From: Bacteroidota bacterium
GTDB lineage: Bacteria; Bacteroidota; Bacteroidia; Sphingobacteriales; Sphingobacteriaceae
Direction of reading: 5' to 3'
DNA length: 42,325 nucleotides
NCBI GenBank assembly: GCA_013288235.1
Contig: JABDCF010000021.1
Coordinates: forward strand, 1 to 42,325
How positions within the stretch are numbered: the stretch's first letter is position 1; each line of letters begins with the position of its first letter. The notes beneath the pieces are model-generated. The model saw only the letters and a list, made by a program, of their open reading frames with translations, was not told where the DNA came from and did no database searches. Of the stretch, positions 16,657 to 25,478 are shown piece by piece. The position numbers and the translations under genes are program-made.

Positions 16657-16796
16657 AAATAATATTGTTTGGTAGATAGACAATCAATATCGGCAATGGT
16701 TTAGTTTATTTTTTTCAATAAATGATTTAATGGTTTACCAGTCCCGATATTAAATCTTGTACATCTCTATAAAATCCATAAAATCGTGTCAAAGAA

Positions 16797-16821
16797 GCCC
16801 TGCAACATGTTGTTGCAGGGC
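16797..16821 (-). terminator. Hairpin after GH3 gene
   Basis: GCCCTGCAACA and TGTTGCAGGGC form an 11-bp perfect stem with a 3-base loop, 26 bases past the GH3 stop. On the minus strand it is followed by TTCTTTG, a weak T-run. Probable transcription end. Confidence 0.6.
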
Positions 16822-16846
16822 CGGGTCAATTATTAGTCAATTGTTA

Positions 16847-19261
16847 TTATTTGTTCTTTAGTTCGTCAACTGGTACTTGTGGGGTAAGTGATGCGTGGGT
16901 TTTTTCGGTAACAATATCACTTGCCAGTTTAAATGATACGGTTTTTGCGATATCCTTCGATGAGGTACCTACGTTCACTTTGTATTCGCCCGCATCAGCT
17001 ATCCATTCCGATTTATCGGTATAAAAAGAAGCCAGGTCGCTTGCGTGCAATGTAAATACTATGAATTGTGATTGGCCTGGCGCTAATAAATTTGTTTTAG
17101 CAAAGCCTTTCAATTCCTGTTCGGGCTTATCGATATTGTCGTGAGGTGCGCTCAAATAAAGCTGCACAACTTCCTTACCTGATAACGAACCTGTGTTTTT
17201 AACGGTTGCTTTAACGGTGATACTGCCTTTAAAATCGGGCGAACTAACTTTTACATCGCTGATCTTAAATTTAGTGTATGATAAGCCGTAGCCAAACTCA
17301 TAAGCCGGTTTAATTTTAAATGAATCATAATAACGGTAGCCAACATAAATACCTTCCTGGTAAGTAACTTCCGATGGGCGGCCCATCATTGGGCTAGGCG
17401 TTTGGCCCGCAGGCAACGGCAATTCTTTACCAGGGAAATTATTTGCCGATGGAACATCCTTGTAGTCAACCGGGAAAGTAGTAGCCAGTTTGCCCGAAGG
17501 ATTTACGCTGCCGCTTAATACATCGGCAATGGCGTTGCCAGCTTCAAGGCCTGGCTGCCATGCCAATAATATGCCGTCAACGCTATCGCGCCAGCTGGCA
17601 ACTTCAATAACACCGCCAATGTTTAAAATAACAATTACTTTTTTTCCTTTGGCATGAAAAGCATTTGAAACACCATTGATCAGTCCTTTTTCTGCATCTG
17701 ATAAATTAAAGTCATTATCTACCTTACGGTCGGCGCCTTCGCCTGCATTACGGCCTATGGTAATAATGGCAGCATCAGCGCCATCAGCTTCCTGGTTAAC
17801 CAGGCTGTTTACATCCATTTCGGGAATCACCGGCGGCGGTGTAAAGAAATTTCTTGATTTAGGTTGTTTTGCTTTGGCATCAGCTATATAATCGGTATAA
17901 CTTTTTGCCAATTCTTCCTGTACTTTATATCCCGCGTTGCTTAAACCTTGCACCAACGATATGGTGTAAGCTTTATTTACGTCACCGCTGCCTGTGCCCC
18001 CAGCTATAATGTTATAGGAAGTATTGCCAAATACGGCAACCCTTTTCCCTTTGGCCAATGGCAGTGTTTCGCTGTCATTTCTCAGCAACACCATACCCTG
18101 GGCAGCCGCCATACGCGAAACCCTGGCATGCCCCTTAAGGTCAGGCTTGTTTGAATATTTATAGCCCCTGAAAGTAGGCGATTTAAGAATGATCTCTAAT
18201 ATCCTTTTCACATTGGCATCCAATTGGTCCATGCTCAGGGTACCATCTTTAACAGCCGCTACGATAGCTGCAGATTGATCCGGGTTGCCGGGCATCAACA
18301 AATCGTTACCGGCGTTCATTTGGGCAACGGCGTCATGTCCACCAAACCAATCGGTCATTACAAGGCCTTTAAAGCCCCATTCTCTTTTTAGGATATCAGT
18401 TTGCAGGTCGCGGCGCTCTGAAGTATAAGTGCCGTTTACTTTATTGTAGGATGACATTACTGTCCAGGGTTGTGATGCCTTAACTGCGATAGAAAAGCCT
18501 TTAAGGTAAATTTCACGCATAGTCCTTTCGCTCACAATAGTATTTATACTGTTGCGGTTTGTTTCCTGGTTATTAGCAGCATAGTGTTTAATAGAAGTGC
18601 CTACACCGTTGCTTTGGATACCTTTTACAATGGCCGCAGTCATACTGCCGGCTATCAGCGGGTCTTCCGAATAATATTCAAAATTTCTGCCGCCAAGCGG
18701 GTTGCGATGAATGTTAAGGGCTGGGCCCAATATTATGTCGACGCCGTATTCGCGTATTTCGTTGCCAAAAGCCACACCAACTTTTCTCACAAGGGAAGTA
18801 TCCCATGATGAGGCCAGCAAAGTAGCCACAGGGAATGCAGTAGCATAATAAGTATTAGGATCATTTGGCCTTTTAGGTTCTATCCTTAAGCCGGCAGGGC
18901 CGTCGGATACGGTTATTGACGGGATGCCTAAACGCAAAATTGCATGTGTTCGGCCTGCTGCGCCGGGTACTTTCTCAGGCACATCATAAGCTTCAGGGTC
19001 CGACGGGGGCAATTTAAAACCGCCGATATCAACGGATTTTGGTTTTTCGCCCTTTTTGGGTGCAGGCATACCCGGCATTTTAAACCCCATACCCACAACC
19101 AGCTTTGATTTTTCTTCAAGGGTCATTGCTGATATAACTTGTTTTAAGCTGGCTTTCCCTAATTGAGGCGCCTGCTTTTTATCCTGTGCATGCACATTTA
19201 GCACGAATAAACTGAACAGCACAATAAGTGCAGCCAATACTGATTTGTAACTTGATCTCAT
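16847..19261 (-). CDS. Secreted GH3 beta-glucosidase
   Basis: 804 residues with a signal peptide (RSSYKSVLAALIVLFSLFVLNVHAQ). The catalytic TIM barrel contains KHYAANNQETNR and the nucleophile Asp304 in GLVMTDWFGGHDA. The second alpha/beta domain follows (RVAVFGNTSYN, GEGADRKVDNDFNLS), and a fibronectin type III-like domain ends the protein (GSITVKATVKNTGSLSGKEVVQLYLS). The layout and length fit beta-glucosidase or related exo-hydrolases of the periplasm. A proline/lysine-rich insert (MPAPKKGEKPKS) lies near residue 68. No polysaccharide-utilisation genes (SusC/D) are adjacent, so this looks like a stand-alone enzyme. Confidence 0.94.
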   Translation of the reverse strand: MRSSYKSVLAALIVLFSLFVLNVHAQDKKQAPQLGKASLKQVISAMTLEEKSKLVVGMGFKMPGMPAPKKGEKPKSVDIGGFKLPPSDPEAYDVPEKVPGAAGRTHAILRLGIPSITVSDGPAGLRIEPKRPNDPNTYYATAFPVATLLASSWDTSLVRKVGVAFGNEIREYGVDIILGPALNIHRNPLGGRNFEYYSEDPLIAGSMTAAIVKGIQSNGVGTSIKHYAANNQETNRNSINTIVSERTMREIYLKGFSIAVKASQPWTVMSSYNKVNGTYTSERRDLQTDILKREWGFKGLVMTDWFGGHDAVAQMNAGNDLLMPGNPDQSAAIVAAVKDGTLSMDQLDANVKRILEIILKSPTFRGYKYSNKPDLKGHARVSRMAAAQGMVLLRNDSETLPLAKGKRVAVFGNTSYNIIAGGTGSGDVNKAYTISLVQGLSNAGYKVQEELAKSYTDYIADAKAKQPKSRNFFTPPPVIPEMDVNSLVNQEADGADAAIITIGRNAGEGADRKVDNDFNLSDAEKGLINGVSNAFHAKGKKVIVILNIGGVIEVASWRDSVDGILLAWQPGLEAGNAIADVLSGSVNPSGKLATTFPVDYKDVPSANNFPGKELPLPAGQTPSPMMGRPSEVTYQEGIYVGYRYYDSFKIKPAYEFGYGLSYTKFKISDVKVSSPDFKGSITVKATVKNTGSLSGKEVVQLYLSAPHDNIDKPEQELKGFAKTNLLAPGQSQFIVFTLHASDLASFYTDKSEWIADAGEYKVNVGTSSKDIAKTVSFKLASDIVTEKTHASLTPQVPVDELKNK

Positions 19262-19406
19262 TTTTATAATTTAAAGGTTTAATTAAAATTGGTAGTAATT
19301 ATATCATTGTGTCATTAGTACACAATAGTAAATATTATTTTTTATAATATCAATGAGAATAGATAGATATACTACAAATACCGATGAAGATTTGTTTTTA
19401 TACGAT

Positions 19407-19570
19407 GGAGCGTGGTTGATTAAGTTGATGGAGTGAATGGTTGATTAGGTTAGTAAATAATTAAAACCCGATCAACCAATTAAGCTATAACTCAATCCAA
19501 CAACTCACCTAATCAACTTAATCAACCAACAAAGTCATAACTGCATCAACTTAATCCAACCTTTCACTCC
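19407..19570. repeat. Word-repeat inverted repeat (GGTTGATTAAG vocabulary), copy 2
   Basis: A 17-bp perfect pair TGGTTGATTAAGTTGAT lies at 19413-19429 with its complement at 19512-19528. Further degenerate words are GGTTGATTAGG on the left and CAACTTAATCCAACC on the right. GGAGTGAA at 19430-19437 recurs as TTTCACTCC at 19562-19570. The element fills the gap between the divergently transcribed GH3 and DAC genes and shares its words with 2325-2506. The remaining gap sequence (19262-19406) is AT-rich and otherwise featureless. Confidence 0.75.
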
Positions 19571-19610
19571 ATAAAATAAATAAAAGTAATTTAGCAGCAT
19601 AATTAAATAC

Positions 19611-20753
19611 ATGGGTTACAGATCAACTTACCAGGCAGCAAGTATTGCGGCGCCCGCTATTGAAAAGCATTTTGCAAGGCTGCTGGCAACCGCTTTGCAA
19701 CAGGGCGAAACCGATCTTGCGCCCGAACCTTCGTTAAAAGTGATAGAGGCGGCAATTGATGTTACCTTTTGGGCAAGCCTGCGCCGCGAAGAGGGCCGTT
19801 CGCCAAAAATTTCGCTGGCTTACTTGCCGCCATTGCTGGCCGGGCAGCCGTTAGTGTTCGAAGAACGGATATTACTTACCCCACATGTACTTACAAAGCT
19901 TGCCCCGGCCGTTGAGCGTTCGGGCATTCACCTGGGGGTTTGGGATGAAGACGGCGAGCTTTATGTTTGGGGAACAACACGCGTTATACCCGATTGCTGT
20001 TTTGTGCTGGAGGTTATAGAGCCTGGCCTGCTGGTGATAAAGCATCGCCGAATTAATGGTTTTGGTAAATTTATTAATGTAGCTGTACTGAAAGGTGATG
20101 AAATAAAAATAATTGATGAAGACAGTAAAAGCCTGCCCGATTGCCCCGCTTTGTTAACTTCGCTGCTCGATTTCAATTCGACCTCCGGCTGGAACGATTC
20201 CGTTAATATACTGGTGCAACTGGCAACCTCAATGCGCGCTCATGGCCATGGAGGCTCGTTATTAGTAGTGCCGGCTGACAGCGACGCCTGGCGCGATTCC
20301 ATCATACATCCCATCACTTACCCGGTTACACCTGCATTTGACCAGCTTAAAATATTAATGCAGGAGAAACTTGATGATGACAGCATAAGCCTTTGGCAGG
20401 AAGATGTTAACCGCACTGTAGAGAGTATTGCGGGCCTTACCGCGGTTGACGGCGCTACGATTATAAACGACCGCCTGGAGTTAATGGCCTTTGGCGCAAA
20501 AATTGGTCTATCCTCAAACGGGGTACCCGTTGAAGAAATGATGATAACCGAGCCGGTAATTGGCAATACAGCAATAACTATCCACCCGGCTCAAAATGGC
20601 GGTACCAGGCACCTGTCGGCTGCGCAGTTTGTTTTTGATCAGCGCGATGCCATTGCGCTTGTATCTTCACAGGATGGGAGGTTCACCATTTTCTCCTGGT
20701 CGCCCTGCGAAGGGGTTGTACACGCACATTACGTAGATGCTTTGCTGCTTTAA
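19611..20753 (+). CDS. DAC-domain protein (DACNV-type putative sensor fused to diadenylate-cyclase-like domain)
   Basis: 380 residues, no signal peptide. The C-terminal third resembles a DisA_N/DAC domain. AVDGATIINDRLELMAFGAKI carries the DGA motif at 280-282, and GGTRHLSAAQFVFDQRDAIALVSSQDG carries RH at 333-334. In c-di-AMP synthases the second motif is RHR; here the third position is Leu335. The first 250 residues match what is annotated in Bacteroidota as the DACNV putative sensor domain, proposed as a sensor linked to nucleotide signalling. Activity is uncertain because of the RHL change. No c-di-AMP partner gene lies nearby. Confidence 0.75.
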   Translation: MGYRSTYQAASIAAPAIEKHFARLLATALQQGETDLAPEPSLKVIEAAIDVTFWASLRREEGRSPKISLAYLPPLLAGQPLVFEERILLTPHVLTKLAPAVERSGIHLGVWDEDGELYVWGTTRVIPDCCFVLEVIEPGLLVIKHRRINGFGKFINVAVLKGDEIKIIDEDSKSLPDCPALLTSLLDFNSTSGWNDSVNILVQLATSMRAHGHGGSLLVVPADSDAWRDSIIHPITYPVTPAFDQLKILMQEKLDDDSISLWQEDVNRTVESIAGLTAVDGATIINDRLELMAFGAKIGLSSNGVPVEEMMITEPVIGNTAITIHPAQNGGTRHLSAAQFVFDQRDAIALVSSQDGRFTIFSWSPCEGVVHAHYVDALLL

Positions 20754-20765
20754 CAGGATATAATT

Positions 20766-21140
20766 TTAAATACCAGGGAACATGGTTTGCGCCCTTTCGC
20801 CTATACCCGGAATGGGTTTTTGTTCACCATTAATAGCACCGATCAACCCGATTATCCATAAAACAAAAAGTCCGAGCTGAACAATCCTGAACAGGTAGTA
20901 CAACGAAAAAATTCCGGTTGATACCATTATTATCCCTAAAATAAAAGAAAGGACAAACCATAGCACTGTCGAAGCGATGTGAAAAAGCAGGGTTTGCCTG
21001 AGTTGGTAACTGCCTAAACTTGTTTTGTTGTTTTGGTGAAATCCAAAATAGGCGATAAGCCATCCTATTATCCAAAAATAGCTGATGATGCCGGCTGTTT
21101 TACCATCGTCCTGGGTTGCGGGGTTGTTTATAGGTTCCAT
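20766..21140 (-). CDS. DUF4870 (Tic20-like) membrane protein 1
   Basis: 124 residues: a short polar N-terminus (DDGKTAGIISYFWIIGWLIAYF), FGFHQNNKTSLGSYQLRQTLLFHIAS with the conserved (Y/F)(H/Q)LRQ motif, two further hydrophobic segments and the tail GAINGEQKPIPGIGERAQ. This is the DUF4870 pattern, with three to four helices and no known enzyme activity. Convergent with the DAC gene; the stops are 12 bases apart with no room for a separate terminator. The second member of the pair lies 146 bases upstream on the same strand. Confidence 0.85.
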   Translation of the reverse strand: MEPINNPATQDDGKTAGIISYFWIIGWLIAYFGFHQNNKTSLGSYQLRQTLLFHIASTVLWFVLSFILGIIMVSTGIFSLYYLFRIVQLGLFVLWIIGLIGAINGEQKPIPGIGERAQTMFPGI

Positions 21141-21286
21141 AAATAAAAGGTTTTTGATTGTTTAATTAAAATTAAAAATAAATAATCGATAAACCTCTCA
21201 TTTTCAGGAGAATTATTTTTTACCCATACGGGTAATTTTTACGAAAAGTATCTGCTTGTGCCGGCAACGATAAACGTTAACCTTTG

Positions 21287-21661
21287 TTAAATCCTGGCAA
21301 AAACAACCTGGGCATGCCTGCCAAATATCGGTATAGGCTTTTTCTCGCCATTCATGGCGCCTTTTAAGCCTATTATCCACAAAGCAATAAACCCTAAGTT
21401 TACCGGGATTATAAAAAAGTACAATGAAAATATGCCGGTTGATAAACCGATCAGATGAAAAAATATGGATAAGCCATATCTTATCACCACATAATTAATA
21501 TACAAAAATAATGTTTGTCTTAAATGGTAGCTGCTAAGGCTTGTTTTTTCATTTTTGTGAAATGCAAAAAAGGCCATCGACCATCCTAAAACAAAAAAGT
21601 AACTAAGTAAACCCGCTGTTTTTCCATCATCTTCTATCCCAAAAGGGTTTCCTTGTCTCAT
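21287..21661 (-). CDS. DUF4870 (Tic20-like) membrane protein 2
   Basis: 124 residues and collinear with the neighbouring DUF4870 protein: DDGKTAGLLSYFFVLGWSMAF, KNEKTSLSSYHLRQTLFLYI, GAMNGEKKPIPIFGRHAQ. The equal length and matching motifs point to a tandem duplication. The 146-base gap between the two genes contains no hairpin, so each may have its own promoter or they may be co-transcribed. Function unknown. Confidence 0.85.
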   Translation of the reverse strand: MRQGNPFGIEDDGKTAGLLSYFFVLGWSMAFFAFHKNEKTSLSSYHLRQTLFLYINYVVIRYGLSIFFHLIGLSTGIFSLYFFIIPVNLGFIALWIIGLKGAMNGEKKPIPIFGRHAQVVFARI

Positions 21662-21828
21662 AAATTTTTAATGTTATTAAATGTTTCAGTTGCTTATGGG
21701 CACTTATACGTATAGGAAATTTGTAGGTTGCATCTTTTTAACTGTAAAATTTATATACTTTTAAAAAGTTTAGCCGCGCCGATGCAGGCTTTTTTAACCA
21801 TGAAAATAATTGCCCCAAGTTTTAACGA

Positions 21829-22653
21829 ATGGACGCAAATAACCTGATCAGCGAAGAAATCGACCTGTTTTACACAGGTACAGCCGAGGACAAACGATTA
21901 ACATTTGGCCTGGGGCCATTGGAATTTGAACGCAATAAAGAATTAATAAGCCGGTACTTACCTGCTAAAAATTCAATTATTATTGATGTAGGCGGCGGCC
22001 CGGGCGTTTATGCTCAATGGCTTGCAGAAATGGGGCATAGCGTAAGTTTAGTCGATCCGGTAAACAAACATATCCAGCAGGCGCAAAAAAGGAGTGGCAA
22101 ACTCAAAAAACCCTTCAAAGCCTCATTAGGTGAAGCAAGAAAGCTTGATTTTAACGACAACTTTGCGGATGTGGTAATATTGCATGGCCCCTTATATCAT
22201 CTTCAAAAAAGGGACGACAGAATAAAGGCTTTAATAGAAGCCCACAGGGTGCTTAAGCCGAATGGTGTGTTGCTTGGCTTTGCCATCAACCATACCATCT
22301 CGACTATAACAGGGCTGTTAAACGGGATGATCCACGATTCCCAATTTATAGCAATGTGCCAGAGTGAGCTCAAAACAGGGATACACAACCCGCCGGGCAA
22401 CTGGCCGGGAATATTGCCTGAAGCCTTTTTCCATACGCCACAGCAATTAATGGATGAGGTGCTGGAATCAGGATTTAGCGACCGTAAGTTGCTTGCCGTG
22501 GAGGGCATGATATGGCTTGACAGCAAATATTTCGAAAGTCGGTCAAACCCCGAAAAAAAGGAAGCTATGATGGGCCTGCTAAGAACGACAGAGGAAAACT
22601 CACAGCTTTTTCCATTTAGCCCCCACCTGATGATTAGCGGGAGGAAGGGTTAG
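21829..22653 (+). CDS. Class I SAM-dependent methyltransferase
   Basis: 274 residues. Motif I is IIIDVGGGPGVYAQWLAEMG (about residues 50-69), motif II is VSLVDPVNKHI, and the post-motif region GPLYHLQKRDDRIKALIEAHRVLKPNGVLLGF is the ubiE/methyltransferase-11 style. The acceptor cannot be told. Divergent from the DUF4870 pair; the ATG at 21829 is the first after an AT-rich leader. No operon partner downstream: the next gene starts 117 bases later with its own -7 box. Confidence 0.88.
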   Translation: MDANNLISEEIDLFYTGTAEDKRLTFGLGPLEFERNKELISRYLPAKNSIIIDVGGGPGVYAQWLAEMGHSVSLVDPVNKHIQQAQKRSGKLKKPFKASLGEARKLDFNDNFADVVILHGPLYHLQKRDDRIKALIEAHRVLKPNGVLLGFAINHTISTITGLLNGMIHDSQFIAMCQSELKTGIHNPPGNWPGILPEAFFHTPQQLMDEVLESGFSDRKLLAVEGMIWLDSKYFESRSNPEKKEAMMGLLRTTEENSQLFPFSPHLMISGRKG

Positions 22654-22736
22654 GGTCGGGATAACACAGCTGCAATAAGAAAACATTTGTAACAACTTTG
22701 TTAACGCGCTTATTAAGTTTTGCAATTTTTAATAAA

Positions 22737-22744
22737 TAAGTTTG
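22737..22744 (+). promoter_or_regulatory. Candidate -7 box of the second M28 gene
   Basis: TAAGTTTG matches TAnnTTTG, 26 bases before the ATG at 22771. A TTTTG lies 14 bases upstream, somewhat close for a -33 element. Confidence 0.4.
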
Positions 22745-22770
22745 TTGGTAACTGATCAAATTTATTTATT

Positions 22771-24327
22771 ATGAATATAAAATTACTTTATTCGTGCCTG
22801 CTTGTTGCAGGTACTATTGGCACTGCGTATGCTCAGGAAACCGTTGATACAGCAATGGTCAGAAAAATACGCGAAGAAGGGTTGAACCATTCAAAAGTAA
22901 TGGAAACTGCCTTTTATCTTACCGATGCTTCGGGCCCGCGTATATCCGGGTCGCCTGAGTTAAAGCATGCCCAGGAATGGGCCGTAAACCAGTTGAAATC
23001 GTGGGGTTTGGTAAATGCACAACGCGAACCATGGGGCAAATTCGGCAAAGGCTGGGAAATTCAGAAGAATTATGCGGCAATGACCGTGCCTTATTATCAT
23101 GCTATAATTGCTATACCAAAAGCATGGACGCCCGGCACCAACGGCCCAATAAAAGGCGATGTAATTTTGATAAAAGCAGATACCATTACCGACCTTGCCA
23201 AATACAAAGGCACTTTACAAGGCAAAGTTGTAATATTTGATACCAAACCAAATGTTGAACGCAGTTTTAAAGCAGATGCGGTGCGCACAACCGACGAAGA
23301 ACTGGATGAAATGGCCAAAGGCCCGGCACCGGCAGGCGGCCAGCGCAGGGCTTTTGACCGTAATGCATTATTGAAAGCACGCGCTTTTCGTACTGCTGTA
23401 ACCCAATTTTTAACAGATGAACATGTAGGCCTTATATTAACCCAGGCACGCGGTACCGATGGCACTGTATTTACAACAAACGGCGCATCATATGCCGATA
23501 CAGCCAAAGCTGTTTCGCCCGAGCTTGAAACCAGCGGCGAAGATTTTCAACGCATTTTACGCTTAGTAAAGGCAGGTATAAAAGTGAGCATGGAGGCTGA
23601 TATAAAAACCCAGTTCTTCACCGATGACATGCAAGGCTATGATGTAGTAGCAGAAATTCCCGGTACCGACAAAAAGCTAAAAGACCAGTTGGTAATGATC
23701 GGTGGACACCTCGATTCGTGGCATGGCGCTACCGGCGGCACCGATAACGCAGCTGGAAGTGCAGTAATGATGGAGGTAATGCGCATTTTAAAGGCAGTTA
23801 ATTTTCACCCGCGCCGCACCATACGCATAGCGTTATGGAGTTCGGAAGAGCAGGGGTTATTTGGCTCACGCAACTATGTACTCAATCACTTTGGCGATCC
23901 AAAAACTATGGAACTTAAACCCGACCAGGCAAAAGTTTCGGCGTATTATAACCTTGACAATGGCTCAGGAAAGATCCGCGGGATATTTTTGCAGGGCGAC
24001 TCACTGGCAGGGCCGATCTTTAAATCATGGCTCGAACCATTTAAAGACCTTGGCGCTACCACCGTTACCATACGTAATACAGGCAGCACCGACCATGTTT
24101 CGTTCGATGCTGTAGGCATCCCAGGGTTCCAGTTTATACAGGATGCACTTGATTATGGCGCACGTACGCACCACAGCAACCAGGATACCTATGATAAATT
24201 AAGCGAAGATGATTTGAAGCAGGCTGCTACCATTGTTGCGTCATTTGTTTACAATACATCGCAAAGGGATGAGATGATACCGCGTAAAGAATTGCCAAAA
24301 CCACAACCGGCAAGGACAGGGAACTAA
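22771..24327 (+). CDS. Secreted M28 peptidase, carboxypeptidase Q-like
   Basis: 518 residues with a signal peptide (MNIKLLYSCLLVAGTIGTAYAQ). A PA-type insert (about 130-260) precedes the catalytic core. Zinc motifs: IGGHLDSWH with His313, GGTDNAAGS with Asp325, WSSEEQGLFGSR with Glu359-360, YYNLDNGSGK with an Asp, and ALDYGARTHHSNQDTYD with the last His. The order and length match the carboxypeptidase Q (PGCP)-like subgroup, distinct from the shorter M28 enzyme at 6550. Likely a periplasmic di- or oligopeptidase. The stop is followed by a long hairpin shared with the convergent RES toxin gene. Confidence 0.92.
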   Translation: MNIKLLYSCLLVAGTIGTAYAQETVDTAMVRKIREEGLNHSKVMETAFYLTDASGPRISGSPELKHAQEWAVNQLKSWGLVNAQREPWGKFGKGWEIQKNYAAMTVPYYHAIIAIPKAWTPGTNGPIKGDVILIKADTITDLAKYKGTLQGKVVIFDTKPNVERSFKADAVRTTDEELDEMAKGPAPAGGQRRAFDRNALLKARAFRTAVTQFLTDEHVGLILTQARGTDGTVFTTNGASYADTAKAVSPELETSGEDFQRILRLVKAGIKVSMEADIKTQFFTDDMQGYDVVAEIPGTDKKLKDQLVMIGGHLDSWHGATGGTDNAAGSAVMMEVMRILKAVNFHPRRTIRIALWSSEEQGLFGSRNYVLNHFGDPKTMELKPDQAKVSAYYNLDNGSGKIRGIFLQGDSLAGPIFKSWLEPFKDLGATTVTIRNTGSTDHVSFDAVGIPGFQFIQDALDYGARTHHSNQDTYDKLSEDDLKQAATIVASFVYNTSQRDEMIPRKELPKPQPARTGN

Positions 24328-24335
24328 TAAAGGTT

Positions 24336-24421
24336 AATATCGAATGATGAACACCCAATATCGAATTATGAAGTACTTTTTTTACTTCGTAATTCGATAT
24401 TCAAAATTCGGTGTTCGATAT
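24336..24421. repeat. Word-repeat hairpin (AATATCGAATTA vocabulary), convergent gap
   Basis: Arms 24357-24375 and 24383-24401 pair over 19 bases with one wobble around a T-rich 7-base loop. Outside these, AATATCGAA and TTCGATATT, and GAACACC and GGTGTTC, extend the imperfect stem. It lies between convergent genes and may end transcription in both directions. Confidence 0.7.
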
Positions 24422-24428
24422 TTCTCAT

Positions 24429-24878
24429 TTACTCCTTTAATCTTTTGTCAAATATAAACGGCTTTGTTTTTATTATCCTGATTTGCTCAAAATCCTTATG
24501 CGCGGGATTAAGGAGGTAATTAACTTCTTCATCAATAATTGACGATGGCACCTGCAATACCGGCGATTCATTTTCTTTTATCCATCTTTCACCAAGGCTT
24601 TGTGTAATATACATCTCGCTATATTCCACCCAATCCTCAGGCAAATCATCTAAACGAATAGCTTTTATTGTCAAATGATCGGGGATTTCAATAATCATTA
24701 CGCTGAAAAGCTGGCTTAACCCTGCCTGGCTGCGGTGAACAGTGTTTTCAAGACAGGCCAATGAGCGCGAAGATGCGGCATAAATCATATTTACCTCGTT
24801 GGGGTTCCAGCGTGCTGCCCTGCCCGATGCCACTAATTTACCGGCGTATTTTGTAAGGGCTATCCTGTAAACTAACAT
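24429..24878 (-). CDS. RES-domain toxin (NAD+-degrading type)
   Basis: 149 residues, a compact RES domain: VYRIALTKYAG at the start, GRAARWNP at 19-26, YAASSRSLACLE with Tyr33 and Glu44, and VLQVPSSIIDEEVNYLLNPAHKDF near the C-terminus with Ser112-113 and NP at 124-125. These are the conserved blocks of RES toxins, characterised members of which act as NAD+ phosphorylases or glycohydrolases. The gene lies 2 bases after the antitoxin stop, the typical antitoxin-first order. Intact, so a working toxin is plausible. Confidence 0.9.
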   Translation of the reverse strand: MLVYRIALTKYAGKLVASGRAARWNPNEVNMIYAASSRSLACLENTVHRSQAGLSQLFSVMIIEIPDHLTIKAIRLDDLPEDWVEYSEMYITQSLGERWIKENESPVLQVPSSIIDEEVNYLLNPAHKDFEQIRIIKTKPFIFDKRLKE

Positions 24879-24880
24879 GT

Positions 24881-25411
24881 TTAAGCCAGATCGCCAAATT
24901 CAATACGGATAAGTTCTTCTTCGATGAGCCGTATACCGGTGATGGTATCCATCAGATCAAATGGCAATTGGTTACCAAGCCCATAAGCCGGTGTACTAAG
25001 CCATTGATGGAAATTATCAGCCGAGCCAAATATTTCGGTGCCTTTATCAAAAAGTGCAAATGATTTAAGCAACTTTTCACTTAATGCGGCATCGAGGGTT
25101 AACTCACGTGTTACGTGATTTTGTATAGTTTTAACAGTTGTTTTAAATGTTTCCTGAAATTCATCCTGGGTAAAGCCCGAAAGGGATAGAAAATCAAGGG
25201 CGGCTTTAGCATTAAGCCCCTGTTTCGAGCGGTTTAGCAGGCTGATATCATCGGTATAAAAAGGCTTGTAACCATACGCTACTGCTGGCTCTGCTGCAAT
25301 ACTGGGCTTACTATCATCAGTATTATAGGTAGCATATTTTTTACCTGATCTTTTTGATGATACTTTTTCTATATCATCAGTTTTGGTTATTTTATGCTTT
25401 TTAGTTGCCAT
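24881..25411 (-). CDS. Xre/MbcA/ParS-type antitoxin
   Basis: 176 residues. The N-terminus is a Lys/Ser-rich extension, unusually long for the group (to about residue 65). A helix-turn-helix region follows (AALDFLSLSGFTQDEFQETFKTTVKTIQNH), then the C-terminal toxin-binding domain (LLKSFALFDKGTEIFGSADNFHQWLSTPAYGLGNQLPFDLM). The family binds and inhibits RES toxins and represses its own operon. The ATG at 25411 follows a -7 box at 25430-25437. It lies 67 bases downstream of the beta-CASP gene on the same strand, separated by its own promoter. Confidence 0.9.
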   Translation of the reverse strand: MATKKHKITKTDDIEKVSSKRSGKKYATYNTDDSKPSIAAEPAVAYGYKPFYTDDISLLNRSKQGLNAKAALDFLSLSGFTQDEFQETFKTTVKTIQNHVTRELTLDAALSEKLLKSFALFDKGTEIFGSADNFHQWLSTPAYGLGNQLPFDLMDTITGIRLIEEELIRIEFGDLA

Positions 25412-25429
25412 ACCTTTTTAGTTACAATT

Positions 25430-25468
25430 CAAATATAGAATTTTTTCTACAAATAAAAGAATTTTTTC
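25430..25468 (-). promoter_or_regulatory. Toxin-antitoxin promoter with 11-bp direct repeats
   Basis: The minus strand carries the -7 box TATATTTG at 25437-25430, 18 bases before the antitoxin ATG. AGAATTTTTTC occurs twice at 25437-25447 and 25458-25468 (plus-strand reading), 21 bases apart, i.e. two helical turns, a fitting geometry for Xre-type autorepression. A TTACAATTCAA word also occurs twice (25422-25432, 25479-25489). The -33 box is not clear. Confidence 0.4.
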
Positions 25469-25478
25469 CAGTTTTGTT

